The translations under genes were made by a program, and so were the position numbers. The notes below the pieces were generated by a model. It was given only the letters and a program-made list of their open reading frames with translations, ran no database searches and was not told the origin of the DNA. Source: Drosophila pseudoobscura (Eukaryota; Arthropoda; Insecta; Diptera; Drosophilidae). From it: a stretch of DNA of 64,000 nt. Numbering within the stretch: the first letter of the stretch is position 1; each line of letters starts with the position of its first letter. Positions 37,576 to 48,100 of this stretch are shown in pieces. The stretch spans positions 19,539,001-19,603,000 of the forward strand of contig NC_046683.1 in NCBI RefSeq assembly GCF_009870125.1, written 5' to 3'.

Positions 37576-38282
37576 GAGAGAGTAAACGGATATGTATGTA
37601 CATATGTCTATCCTATCCCATTGCTCTACTCGTGTTAGAGTGTGTACTGAGACCTCGCTCTAAGGAGCGAGAAATTGAGAGCACACGTCGGGCGGGTTGC
37701 TCTGCGATGGCGTGTGTGGTCACCAAGACAGTGATAGATCATTTCCCGCTTTTCAAAACATTTTAAAAATTGGAGCGAGTATTAAGCCTGGTTAATCTGA
37801 TTTAGAAAAAAACTAAAGAATTCTAGGAAACTACGCAGGACCATTAGCATTCTGTGCATAAGGTAAAGTTTTATTGTCAGTCAAAGGATATTACTAGTTT
37901 TTATTTAAATATACAGGTATTGCTTGTGACGACTTGGAAAATGCTGTTTTGACTACGGAGTACCACATAGTAATTACCTACGCATAATTGGTACGACCAT
38001 GTCGTATGAATGCGAATCAGAAGCTAGCCCCACAGAGCTGGATGAGTGAATAAAATACTATTAAATACATATTAAATATCACTTTAATACAAAATTGTTG
38101 ACACCATTATTTACGTTTTTTGGCAGCACTGCCTGACATGTACATGTGTATGTATGTATGTATGTATGTTCGTAGTATCGTAAGATTATTCTGTTTTTTG
38201 GTCTGTTGGCTGTCCATTAATTGACTACGAAATTGTTCACAGTGCATTATTAGATGATTGACAAAGGACGTTTGGGCACTAT

Positions 38283-39063
38283 GTGCCAGTGAGTCAGTAT
38301 CCCCAGATAAATCTTAAGCTGAGCAAGATATTCCTCAAGCGGCTAGACGAGAACCACCGCCTTGATTCTCAGAGTGGAGATTCAATGGTGAAATGCTGCA
38401 AAATCCACCCCACAGGCTTCACCTTTCCACCAATCTTTCTTGCAGTGCCTCCCATTCCAGCTGCGACTGATCACTTTCCAAGAGTGGATCGACTTCCTAC
38501 TGCACGGCAACAGACTCATGTTCGCGAACTTGACGGCACTTGAAGAGGAGGCATTCGGAAAGGTCATATCCTGCTTCCAGTCGGTCAATGGGGAGCAACA
38601 GCAGACGCTGGCCGAGAACCGAAGCTGCTCAAGGACCTCTGCGCACCTCTCTGTCCACCAGTTGCTGGGCATATGCCGCGAGCAGCGTATTCCGATTCCG
38701 GCAGGCCTGCATGGACTGGATTTCATGTCTACGTGCAGAAAGTATCTTCAGAATTTGGCTCTCCTGCTTATCTCTTACAGAGAGTTTATCCAAAAAGCAA
38801 GAAGCCACCGGATCCCCGACCCTCTCTATTTCTTTCTTCCGCATCTTAAAAAACGGCACAGGCTGTGGCACATTCTCAAGGAAATCCGTGATCTTCTGCA
38901 GCTGACACAATCCAAGGGCAACAAGCTATTAATTGACTTCATTTTGTGCTCTATTTTGGGCTGTTCTTGTGTTAATCTGTTTTGTGTTGTATTCTTTTGT
39001 TGTATGCAAATACAAACGTGCAACAGCTCAAATTTTGGTTCTAGCGGCCAGCAAAACAACTGA
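38283..39063 (+). CDS. Unrecognised, possibly fast-evolving gene (5' end unknown)
   Basis: Two frames can be joined by a GT-AG intron: exon up to 38385 (ending TCAATG before GTGAAA) and exon 38446-39063 (after CTTTCTTGCAG), both in phase 0. The second exon encodes about 205 residues with ordinary amino-acid composition: a Leu/Phe-rich start (LPFQLRLITFQEWIDFLLHG), many basic helices (HLKKRHRLWHILKEIRDLL), then a hydrophobic stretch (ILCSILGCSCVNLFCVVFFCC) before the end. No in-frame ATG precedes the first exon before an upstream TGA at 38259-38261, so a further exon is missing, or translation starts at an internal ATG, or this is a decayed gene. I do not recognise the family. Confidence 0.35.
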
Positions 39064-39204
39064 ATTTTTACCTCTGCAGAGCCATGTTTTTGTATCAGGT
39101 TGAGACTCATATTTGTACTATCGTTTAATATCTTTGCTCGCATTTCTTTATATTTATAACCTGCTGATGACGGGGGTTCCCCCTACTTAATGCCGTCTCG
39201 AAAA

Positions 39205-39415
39205 TGTGTGGAAAGTGTTACTATCTTAAATATACCGTTATATAGCGATTTGCGTTCACCCTGCAAATATACCTTCAACTCAATATACCGTGAAATCAGG
39301 GATGATATTCGTGTGGGTTCGATAAGAAATCTTGCCAGTGTGGCCGGCCACATTTTCTGTTCTATGTAAGCAAAAAAAAAAGAAATACCGATTTAAACTA
39401 GAAACGGTATTTCTT
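39205..39415. promoter_or_regulatory. Cluster of core-promoter-like motifs (Motif 1 and Motif 6) with a small hairpin
   Basis: On the minus strand there is one Motif-1-like site (GGCCACACTG, 39336-39345) and several GGTATATT-type Motif-6-like sites (around 39230, 39265 and 39285). A perfect 11-bp inverted repeat (AAGAAATACCG with CGGTATTTCTT, 39380-39415) follows. Such clusters mark broad housekeeping promoters in Drosophila but also occur in repeats. No gene clearly starts here. Confidence 0.35.
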
Positions 39416-39426
39416 AGGCACGAGCA

Positions 39427-39463
39427 CTAACCATACAGCATATCGATGTGTCAGCCTATGCAG
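39427..39463 (+). repeat. Single copy of the ACTAACCATACAG repeat family
   Basis: This resembles the arms of the inverted-repeat pair at 9923-9960 and 10354-10398 (CTAACCATACAG, then ATGTG and CAG at matching spacing), at perhaps 80% identity. Confidence 0.5.
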
Positions 39464-40261
39464 AGAAAATGTAGAAACGAATTTGTTGCGAACGCTCCTT
39501 TCTTCAATTCTGGCTTTTGGCTCGCTCCGCGTCATTATGAACCAGTTATCCCAGCAGCGCATTTGCTTTTGTACGTGAAAAAGACCCACTACGTTCTAAA
39601 CAATATATTTGATTGTATCTTTTTTAAACTTTCTGTTCTGTTTGTTTTCTTTTGAGGTTCTTGAATGGCCGCAAGGAAATTAACCTGCAATGACCAGATA
39701 CATCAATGTTTATGTTATGTCTTAACCTTGACTTACAAGTTATTCAAAAGTTTTCCTCAACAGTTCCCTCTCTAGGTCACACACCTTGCAGCTTTCATAT
39801 ACATTAGTACTTTTAAAATTTTGTAGTATTTTTTATACACGTTATGGATTTCTTGTCTAATACACCGATGTAAAAATCATATAGAAATGCCATTTAGATA
39901 CAAATTATTGATCAGTGTCATACCAGTACTCTGTATTTTATATTAACAAAAAAAAAGCATGTTAAATTTTCTGTGAACTTTTTGCCCCCCTGAACTTTTC
40001 GTTCAGCTGAATACTCATAGATTCGTTTAAAGAGCTGAAAATCGGAACTGATATGTAAGTGTATGAAAACTTACTTTTTAATGAGGCAATCTTGTGGAAA
40101 ATTGGTCTGTTAAACTGTTCAGCGCTGAGGGTCTCAAGTCGAGGAAATAACTGTTCAGAACATGAACAAAAAAGAACGATTAACGGCTCGATTGTTCAGC
40201 CCGCTCACTTCAGAGATTAGTTGTTTTTTGTTCATGGACTAACCAACACTAATACCGAAAA

Positions 40262-40272
40262 CGGTCACATTA
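40262..40272 (+). promoter_or_regulatory. Motif-1-like (M1BP) element upstream of Tango10
   Basis: CGGTCACATTA matches the Motif 1 consensus yGGTCACACTr with one difference and lies about 150 bases before the Tango10 start codon. It is consistent with a broad housekeeping promoter. Confidence 0.35.
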
Positions 40273-40414
40273 AATAAAATTTGTTTTATTTGCCTTTGAA
40301 TTTGGAGACATTCCACAATGTCTCGCACTGGGTATATACTCTAAAGGATCAAATTATAAGAGCAGTTACTCAAATTCCTTGCGACTCGGAGTCAAGTGGA
40401 CTTGACAGATTTCA

Positions 40415-42389
40415 ATGAACGGTAATGGCAATGGAGGCGCGGCCTCTTCAGGTGGCGCTGGTGCTGTGGGTGGCGTAGGTGCACGCGGGGGTGGTGCAGG
40501 CGTGAGTGCAGGTGCAGCTGGTTGCGGCGCAGTTGCTGGTGGAGCTGGCCCCTCTGGTGGGCCGGCAGCGGCTGGAGCCGAGGCTGCACCCAACGCCAAT
40601 GGCAACGCCAATGTCAACGGCTCAAACACAGTCGGTAGCAGTTCAGGCACTCCCAACGATGACCAGGAAGCAAAGAGGCGCAAGTGCTTAGAGACGGAGG
40701 ACACCCAGGATGGTGCAAGCACAGTGAGTATGGCCATAAATAGCCGATTTCATGAGATGCCCCCTGGCCTTACCCAAAATTCTGCCCCCCCTCTCTCTTC
40801 CAGATGATCGACGCCAGCAGTGTTCTGAATAAGATCGCACACCTCTACGCGGAGCAGCTGATGTCGGACATAGTGCTGCTGGTGGATGGTAAGGAGTACC
40901 CCGCCCACCGGGTCATACTCTGCGCCAGCAGCGACGTCTTTCAGGTGATGCTAATGAACCCCGAATGGAATGAGTGCAGCAAACATGTCATCGAGCTGCA
41001 TGAGGAGGCCTGCTGCTCGGCTGTCTTTCCGCAGTTCATCAAATATCTCTATGTGGGCCACATCGAGGTGACGCTGCAGACGGTCATGCCCATGCTGGCC
41101 CTTTCCGAGAAGTACAATGTGCGCGATCTGATCGATCTGTGTGTGGGCTACATGACGAAGCACGTTGCCAAGGCAGCCACCAGCGGCTATCTCGTCTCCT
41201 GGCTGCAGTACACACTCTCCTTCACGCCCACTCATAATGATCTCACCGAGACGCTGAAGCGTTTCCTCAAGTGGAACCTTGAGATGGTGGCCGAGTCCAA
41301 GGACTTTGTCGAAATGGATCCAGCCATCCTCGAACTGCTGCTGCAGCAGAACGATATCGTAATCTCCAGCGAGTACAAACTGTTTACGATTCTGCAGACC
41401 TGGCTGCTGCATCGCCGCGAGCAGATCGAGAGCACGCCCCACACCAGCCTGGAAAAGAAGGTCAACACCTTCATGGAGCTGATTGAGCAGACAGTCATGC
41501 ACATTCGCTTTGGCATGATGACGCCGCGTCAGCTCTCGCACCTATTAATGGACCCACTCACCGAGTACCACAAGGAGTTCCTAGTCGAGCGAATTGCCAT
41601 TGGGATGAGCTATCAGTCCGGACAGGAGGACCGGGTACGCCAGGTCCGGGCCAGCGAGTGCGGGGAGCTGCAGTTTACGCCCAGGCTCTACTGGAACGAC
41701 ACTTGGAGCGTGGACATCAATGTGCCCAACTTTGACCGGATCGAGCGCTACGTGAACTATGTGACCTGCTTCTTTTCACAGCGCAGCATTGCGGAAACTG
41801 ACGATGGTGAGTCAGGTCAGATCGAATCGGATCGGATCGGATCGGCTGATTGCGAAATCACTATCTTCTGTACGCTAGATATACATACATATTTTGTGCT
41901 CCACAGATCCTTGCATGACCTGGGAGATCGAGTTTTTCCCGCGAGGCGTCAAATACAATAGGGCCAAAATGGTTTGGGGCGAAGACGTGCCTGGTTGCTA
42001 CCTGAATACGGTGCGCTTGCGTGTCACCTGCAAGAACCAGAACATTGACGAAGAGCGGTTCAAGGTGCGTACGGCATGCATAAGAAGGACCCATAAAGTT
42101 ACCCCAATCTTAACCATCATTTAATTTTATGCAGATTGCGGTCCTGATTGTGGGCGTGCAGAATCAAATAACTCACATTAGGACAATGGTGGAGCGCACC
42201 GAGTACTTTTCGGAAACTTCGCGCGTCATCAATCTGGATAACCTGTTGCCGTACGAGGAGCTGGAGCAGGAATCAACGTCGTTGAGTCCCCATCTGAGTG
42301 GTAATCAGCGCAACACACTCACCCTACACGTGGTGATCACGCCAATGGGCACCCACACGTGCCGCGAAACGCCGCCATTTCAGTTCTAA
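40415..42389 (+). CDS. Tango10: BTB/BACK protein Tango10 (BTBD17-like), Cul3 adaptor
   Basis: Four exons (40415-40723, 40804-41806, 41907-42064, 42135-42389) give 574 aa. Residues 1 to about 85 are Gly/Ala/Asn-rich and disordered, with a basic KRRK near 88. A BTB domain follows (MSDIVLLVDGKEYPAHRVIL, FIKYLYVGHIEV), then a BACK domain with the PRQLSHLL region, then a C-terminal beta-rich domain (TWEIEFFPRGVKYNRAKMVW, LIVGVQN). This order matches vertebrate BTBD17 and fly Tango10. Tango10 was found in a screen for secretory-pathway function and later described as a Cullin-3 substrate adaptor in circadian output neurons (from memory). All introns are GT-AG and phase-consistent. The start is chosen as the first ATG of the frame. 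Confidence 0.88.
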
Positions 42390-42500
42390 ACTTCTCATCT
42401 CCCCATATCGTTGACCCATTGTAGCGCCACATGTACGAACCACGTACCTGTGGCCACGGTATTTCACTTGCACTTTCCATTTACATTTACACATGTATGT

Positions 42501-42606
42501 ATGTAAGCTGTCTATGCAAGATCCCGATCTCTCCTCCTCCTATATATAGATATATATATATTCTTTGCGCAGGAGAGTTCGGGATCTTGCCTAGACATTC
42601 TTACAT
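42501..42606. ncRNA. Candidate microRNA precursor hairpin
   Basis: The arms 42501-42535 and 42571-42606 pair over 32 positions in four blocks of 7, 6, 12 and 7 bp, separated by single mismatches or a one-base bulge. The 12-bp core is GCAAGATCCCGA (42516-42527) against 42579-42590. The loop is 35 bases and AT-rich. Stem length, small interruptions and loop size fit a pre-miRNA. It starts 112 bases after the Tango10 stop, so it may lie in the 3' UTR. Either strand could be transcribed. I do not recognise a known mature miRNA in it. Confidence 0.55.
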
Positions 42607-44325
42607 ATATATTGAGATGAAAATAGCTGGCGATCATTATCCTTCCCTCCTCCAAGAAAGTGTATTTAATGTGTTATGAAAAGTTTTTTGTTTTTTCTCT
42701 GTCTAAGTTAAACATAAACAAACGAAGGCGATTTGGGCCCTGGCCATTATTCAGTATCGAACCCTAGTGTTTAGTGTTTAGTCGGACACAAGTGCACAAA
42801 AAAGTCTGTAAATCTGTGCATCTAAGAGTGTGTTTAATGTCCGGTGCTGTACTGTTGTGTACTGTAGTTTTTCGCACTGAATATTTTGAATACTTAATCG
42901 TTGACTTGTAAAGGAAAAGAAACTCCGCGTTCCAACGCCTCCTTCGTTGTCTTTGCCACCTGCTCAGGGTGTCGTGGCCATGGCCAAGAAGAGTGCGACA
43001 GCATAGAATGAGATAGGGATAGAGCTAATAAGAGGCCGAATAAGTTTTAATGCTTTACAGCTGATGGACACAGATACTCGTATGTACATACATATCTATG
43101 TACAATATCTTGATCCGGTAATGTATTCTTTAATAGCTGGGATCAACCTATCTGTTGTGTCTGTTGAGGCTTATCTTTATTGGCCAGGGGGTCTGGCCGT
43201 GACTGGCTCATCCGCCTAATGTGCTTTGCATAATTGTAGGACGATATCCGCTGCTCAGGACGGTAATTGACGGACAGGACAGACATCGAATAGTTATGAA
43301 CTGGAGTCGGCTGTTGAACGATTTAGTTATGAAATAAGATCAGTTATCGAACAGAGGTTGAGCTTGTTATCACTTCTCGGAATGATGTCAAGTTACTGTC
43401 TGAATTAAGTTGTCGGTTATCGAATGACTATTGCACGGCATACTGAATTGTGTCTGTTATCCTATCAAATAATCTTGGTAATCAAATCAGATCAACTATC
43501 GATTTGTGTCCGGTATAAGATAAGCAAATGTATCGACTAATTTAAGCTCTAAATGTAATAAATCATCGAGCCAATCGAATAATATTGGCTATATAATATA
43601 CATACTTTTTTTGAATTGCCGATTTGTGGCAGCATAAAAAATGGTAACAATTGCTTAAACATTGTTCTTTAAACTGTTTTAAATGGACACGAAAAATTAC
43701 CAGCTAATATCGAGCAAAACTATAACTACATATCTGACGCTCAGTCCTTCGCAGCAAGCGATCACACACAGTGTAATAGATTTGATTTGTTATTGGTCGT
43801 AATACTATGCCAAACCAAACTAATATTATGCTGACTCCATCTAGATCTGCTTACAGCAGTCTTACAGTTGCGGATCGCACTGTACGAATGTGCCTGCAAG
43901 TCTTCTGCTACGGCTTCTAGAAGTAATTTCTAGTATGATATAACCACGAATATTAACGACCGAAGATCCAATCCGTCAGATGTGCGCTAGTTCTATCTGA
44001 CTGTCGCGATCTCATCGCTGTCTTTGCTTACCCAACCAAAGAACTTTTACACCCCCGATGATACTGACTTTTGCAGATTACGTGGCACATTGCGGTTATT
44101 CAAGATTTACAGCTTTTTTCGTCTCTATTTTATGAGTGTGTACAAGAGCGGGCTGAATAGGCGTACCAGCGAGACCGAGACCGAGACCGAGCTAGCTTTA
44201 CAGATCGCAATTTCAATCGGACTTTGTGACTCTCCGGCGACAGGGGGCACGTACCGTACGGGCAGCGACTGCCAGATACCCGGACATACATACTCGTACT
44301 TATAGCTGAAACGTCGTTGCGTTTC
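42607..44325. other. Intergenic region between Tango10 and the transporter promoter
   Basis: I see no gene. The DNA is AT-rich with repeated ATCGAAT/GTTATCGA-type strings around 43270-43570 and short ATGT microsatellites. Confidence 0.5.
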
Positions 44326-44359
44326 TCAGTTGTGAGCAGACCGAGCGGTCTGTCGGTCA
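44326..44359 (+). promoter_or_regulatory. Inr plus DPE core promoter
   Basis: TCAGTT (44326-44331, A+1 at 44328) is followed at exactly +28 to +32 by GGTCA (44355-44359), a full match to the DPE consensus RGWYV. No TATA box precedes it, as expected for DPE promoters. An ATG follows 86 bases downstream at 44414, and a donor at 44457. Confidence 0.6.
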
Positions 44360-44413
44360 CATTGTCCATAGCATTTAGCTCTGCAATAAGGAAGACAGAG
44401 TCTCTGCGGAGCT

Positions 44414-45137
44414 ATGGATAATCCTGCTTATGTGATCGATTGCGAGCGCGAGTTCGGTGAGTGCCCCCACCAATGAAGAAAAAGGGATTTCATGAAAAAG
44501 TGTTAACATGTTGTGAAAGAATTATGGTGAACGAAAGATTCCATGGTGAAATGCTTTGTAGATTTGATGGCAGAACAGTAAGAGAACGAATCTTGAAAGA
44601 TTCCTTCGAGAAAGCTTTCCAAAGAAAGATTTCATTCAATGATACAAATACTATGGTGAAATGGTCACAGTTTATTTTTTTGTGTGTTTAAAAGGAATCG
44701 AACGAATTGTGAAATAATGGCCAAAGATTCGGTGATATTTCCTGGTGAAATTATATATGTATGTATATATGTATGATTCCTCCATATGTATCGTTGAGTC
44801 GAAGAAAAATTCGAAACTATTTACTTTTGGATTGCTATGCTTTATTATTGCCAAAATGACTTTGTATTGTATTTTTTGGTATACATATATAAGATATATG
44901 CGGTATATAACATATGTATATATGTGGTATATGCCCATCAGTTACAGATTCAATTCTATATCGTATGCATATCGGTATCGAGTACACTGTAGTAGTTATT
45001 GATCGTGAGTTCAATTCTCGTGTCTTTGGATGCGGATGCAGTTCCTCTTTCTCTTGATTTTTCTTGAGTGCTGAGTGTGGATATGGGTATTATATGAATA
45101 GAACGAGCTGGGCGAGAAGGTCACGTCCGAAATCGGT

Positions 45138-45168
<31 letters not shown>

Positions 45169-48100
45169 GGGTGTATATATGTCATATGGTATGGTATACA
45201 TAACTTGTGTTTGGGTATGCAAATATGTCTTAGAGCTGGGCACGTTAAGACCCCTATCTTCTGGGTGGGGTAGGGTTGGGTATTGGCTATTTGGTATTTC
45301 AAGCCGAACGACTATAATTCCTGGAGTGTATTTGTATTTGTCTATATGCATATAACCGATCTCCATCGATCCTAGGAGGTGCCAAAGCAGAACCCGCTTC
45401 GCGTGAGGTGACTTGAGTGCAGTTTTTTTTTGTTTTTTTTTAACATTTCAATATGATATTTTTGTCTCCGTATCTTAATGTGGGTAGTATGTTATTTTCT
45501 GGGTACTCTCTGTACTCTCTAAAGTTAGCTAGTTATTGTAGTTGGAGTAGCATTCGCTAGCTGCCTGGAAGCAGTGTCCTAGGTGGGGTGAGTTTGCTGG
45601 TGAGCTTGAGCTTGAGCTGGAGCTGGCCGCTGCTGGTGAGATCTCTGTGATATATATCGATCGACTACTGAAGTGGGTCCCGTATAATGCGCGTGTCCGT
45701 GTGGTCTCTCGCTGTATGTGGTGTGTGTGAGTGGTTCTAGTGTGGTACATCAACTAACATCGTAACTAGTATTGTTTCAACTATCGTTTGAACTGTACGT
45801 AACATTATTATAACATCCTCTATATAGTATTGCCTGGGTCTTTATATGTATGTATGTATCTTTGTATCATCTATCTGAAGTTGTGATAGGTTTTCCATCC
45901 TCTCTGGGCTGGTTGACTACCTAAGTTATGTAGTGAGTGCCGAAAGCCCCATATTTCTCCAGGTTGAACAATAATTGGCCAACTATTCAGATATATGTAT
46001 GTATGTATATATGTGTCTCCCTCCTATACGTATATGTGTAAGTACATATGTAAGCGTGTAAAAAAATGGAGTAAAACCAGGAAGTTGACGTGGTCTGAGC
46101 GTCTCCGCTTACTTCTCGAAGATCAGCTCGCCGGTGAGGAACGGATTGAGGTACGTCTGGGAGTCGTAACCGGAGACAGAGGCGGTGGTGGTCCTCTTGC
46201 GTGCCTGCGCCCCCCCTCGACGCTCGCCGTGCGCATGGTTGTGGGCGTGGTGCGAGGGCCGCTTCTCCTCGCTGGGGCTGAGGATCAAAGGTATCGGCAT
46301 CGAGGTGTACAGTTGCAGCTGTGGCTGCTGCACGATTGTGCCGGCCGCCGGATTCAGCGGCGTGTCCATGTAGCCATGGGGAACTGTTGCCGCAGCCGTG
46401 GCCGCTAGCTGCTCACCCGCGGACGTGGTGCTGGCAGTGGCAGAACTAGAAATGGAACTGCTACCTAAGCCTGAGCTGGAGGGCAGCTTCTTCAACCCGC
46501 CCGCACGCGCCCTATGATGCTTGTAGTGGCCACGATGCGTCTTGCGCTTTAGGTGTCCTATGCCGGAGCTGTCCGCCGGTGGCGAGGTGTCCAACAGCAT
46601 GGGAAAATGATGGCCAGTGGTTGCACCCTTGCCCATCTCCTCCATGTTAGATGGTTGCGGGGCAGGCGGCTCCATGCGGAAGGCTCCAAGGTCACTGATG
46701 CTGCCACTGCTGCTGTTATTGGCGGAGGGGACGACGAGGGGCTTCTTGAGCGGCTCCCGGGGATTGGGATGCGGATGCGCCTGAATGATGGTGGCCGTGG
46801 CGAAGATCTCCTGGAAGCGGTTACTCGCCTCCAGCTGTTGGAGCTGGAGGTGCTGTTTCTGCAGGAACTGCTGGCGCTGCTGTTGCAGGTGGTTATGGAT
46901 GCGATACTGCTCGAGGATGTGCTTGTAGAACTGCTCCGCAGTGACTTCCGATGAATTTAGTAGGCGAATTGCTATTTTCTCGGGTATCACAATTTTATCT
47001 GCAAGAAACGGTAACAGCAATTAGGAAATATTTCTATTCAAAGAAAAACTATAATTACAATAATTATATATATAAATAATAAGCGAGCGGAATATGCAAT
47101 ATATTTTATAAATCGTTTTGTATCGCTGTTTGCAAAAAGGGACGAACTGATTTCAGATTTGGTCTGTTTTAATTTTTCTTTACATCTGTCTCTTTTTCTC
47201 TATTCTCACAACAACACCAGCCGTTTTATCTGGTTCCCTCCTGCCAGGGGCCGCACACTGCACGAGGAAGGGTGTGTGAGAGCAGGTTAGAGAACGAGTT
47301 AGCTCGTGGAAGGCGTTGCGTAGCCCCTGCGATTTCATTTGTGTCTTGTGGCTGTAACAGGGTGATATCAGAGGAGTCTGGACACAAACTCCTGATACTC
47401 CGGATACAAGTCTCTGAGATCTAGGCGCTCATCGGGAAGGGTAGACACAGTGTACATACATATATCGGCTATTGATGCTGATCATGAACATTAATACATA
47501 CATACATATGTACTTTGCGGGGTCGAAAACGCTTCTTTCTGGGTGTCACACACATCTACTTTGAGCACAAATACAATAAACCGCTATACTCTTCGACTAG
47601 CGGGTATCAAAATATAAACAGCTCAAGGCCACTTGATTATCGTTCCTATAGCTGTTTCTTTTTTGTTAAAGTTTTTAGCTTTAACAAGTGAACTGAGAGT
47701 ATCTCGAGGTCTTATCGTTACCGCTTTAAAAATGATTAATAAAATATCATCCGCTTAATGTTATATTGTGGTTTGTTTTAAGGTTTGCTTAGAAATACCG
47801 GCATGTACATATCTTAGAGCTGAGAGGGGGTGTTTCCAAAAAGTTGTCCAAGCGGACATGATATCAGAGTCATACTCGTACATTCTCTGTGTTCAGCCGG
47901 TTAAGAACTTGCATTTATGTGTTTATTTTTGAATAACGTAGAAGGGAATTTGTAGTTTTTTAACACCTTTTACCACACAGCAAAGTGTAGAGATTTGTGT
48001 AGTCCCTGATTATAATTTTCCTTTTCTGTTTTGATATATATATGCACATATATGTATATGTATCCCTCCCAATGGCATATCGATAGCTGGGGGCCCATAG

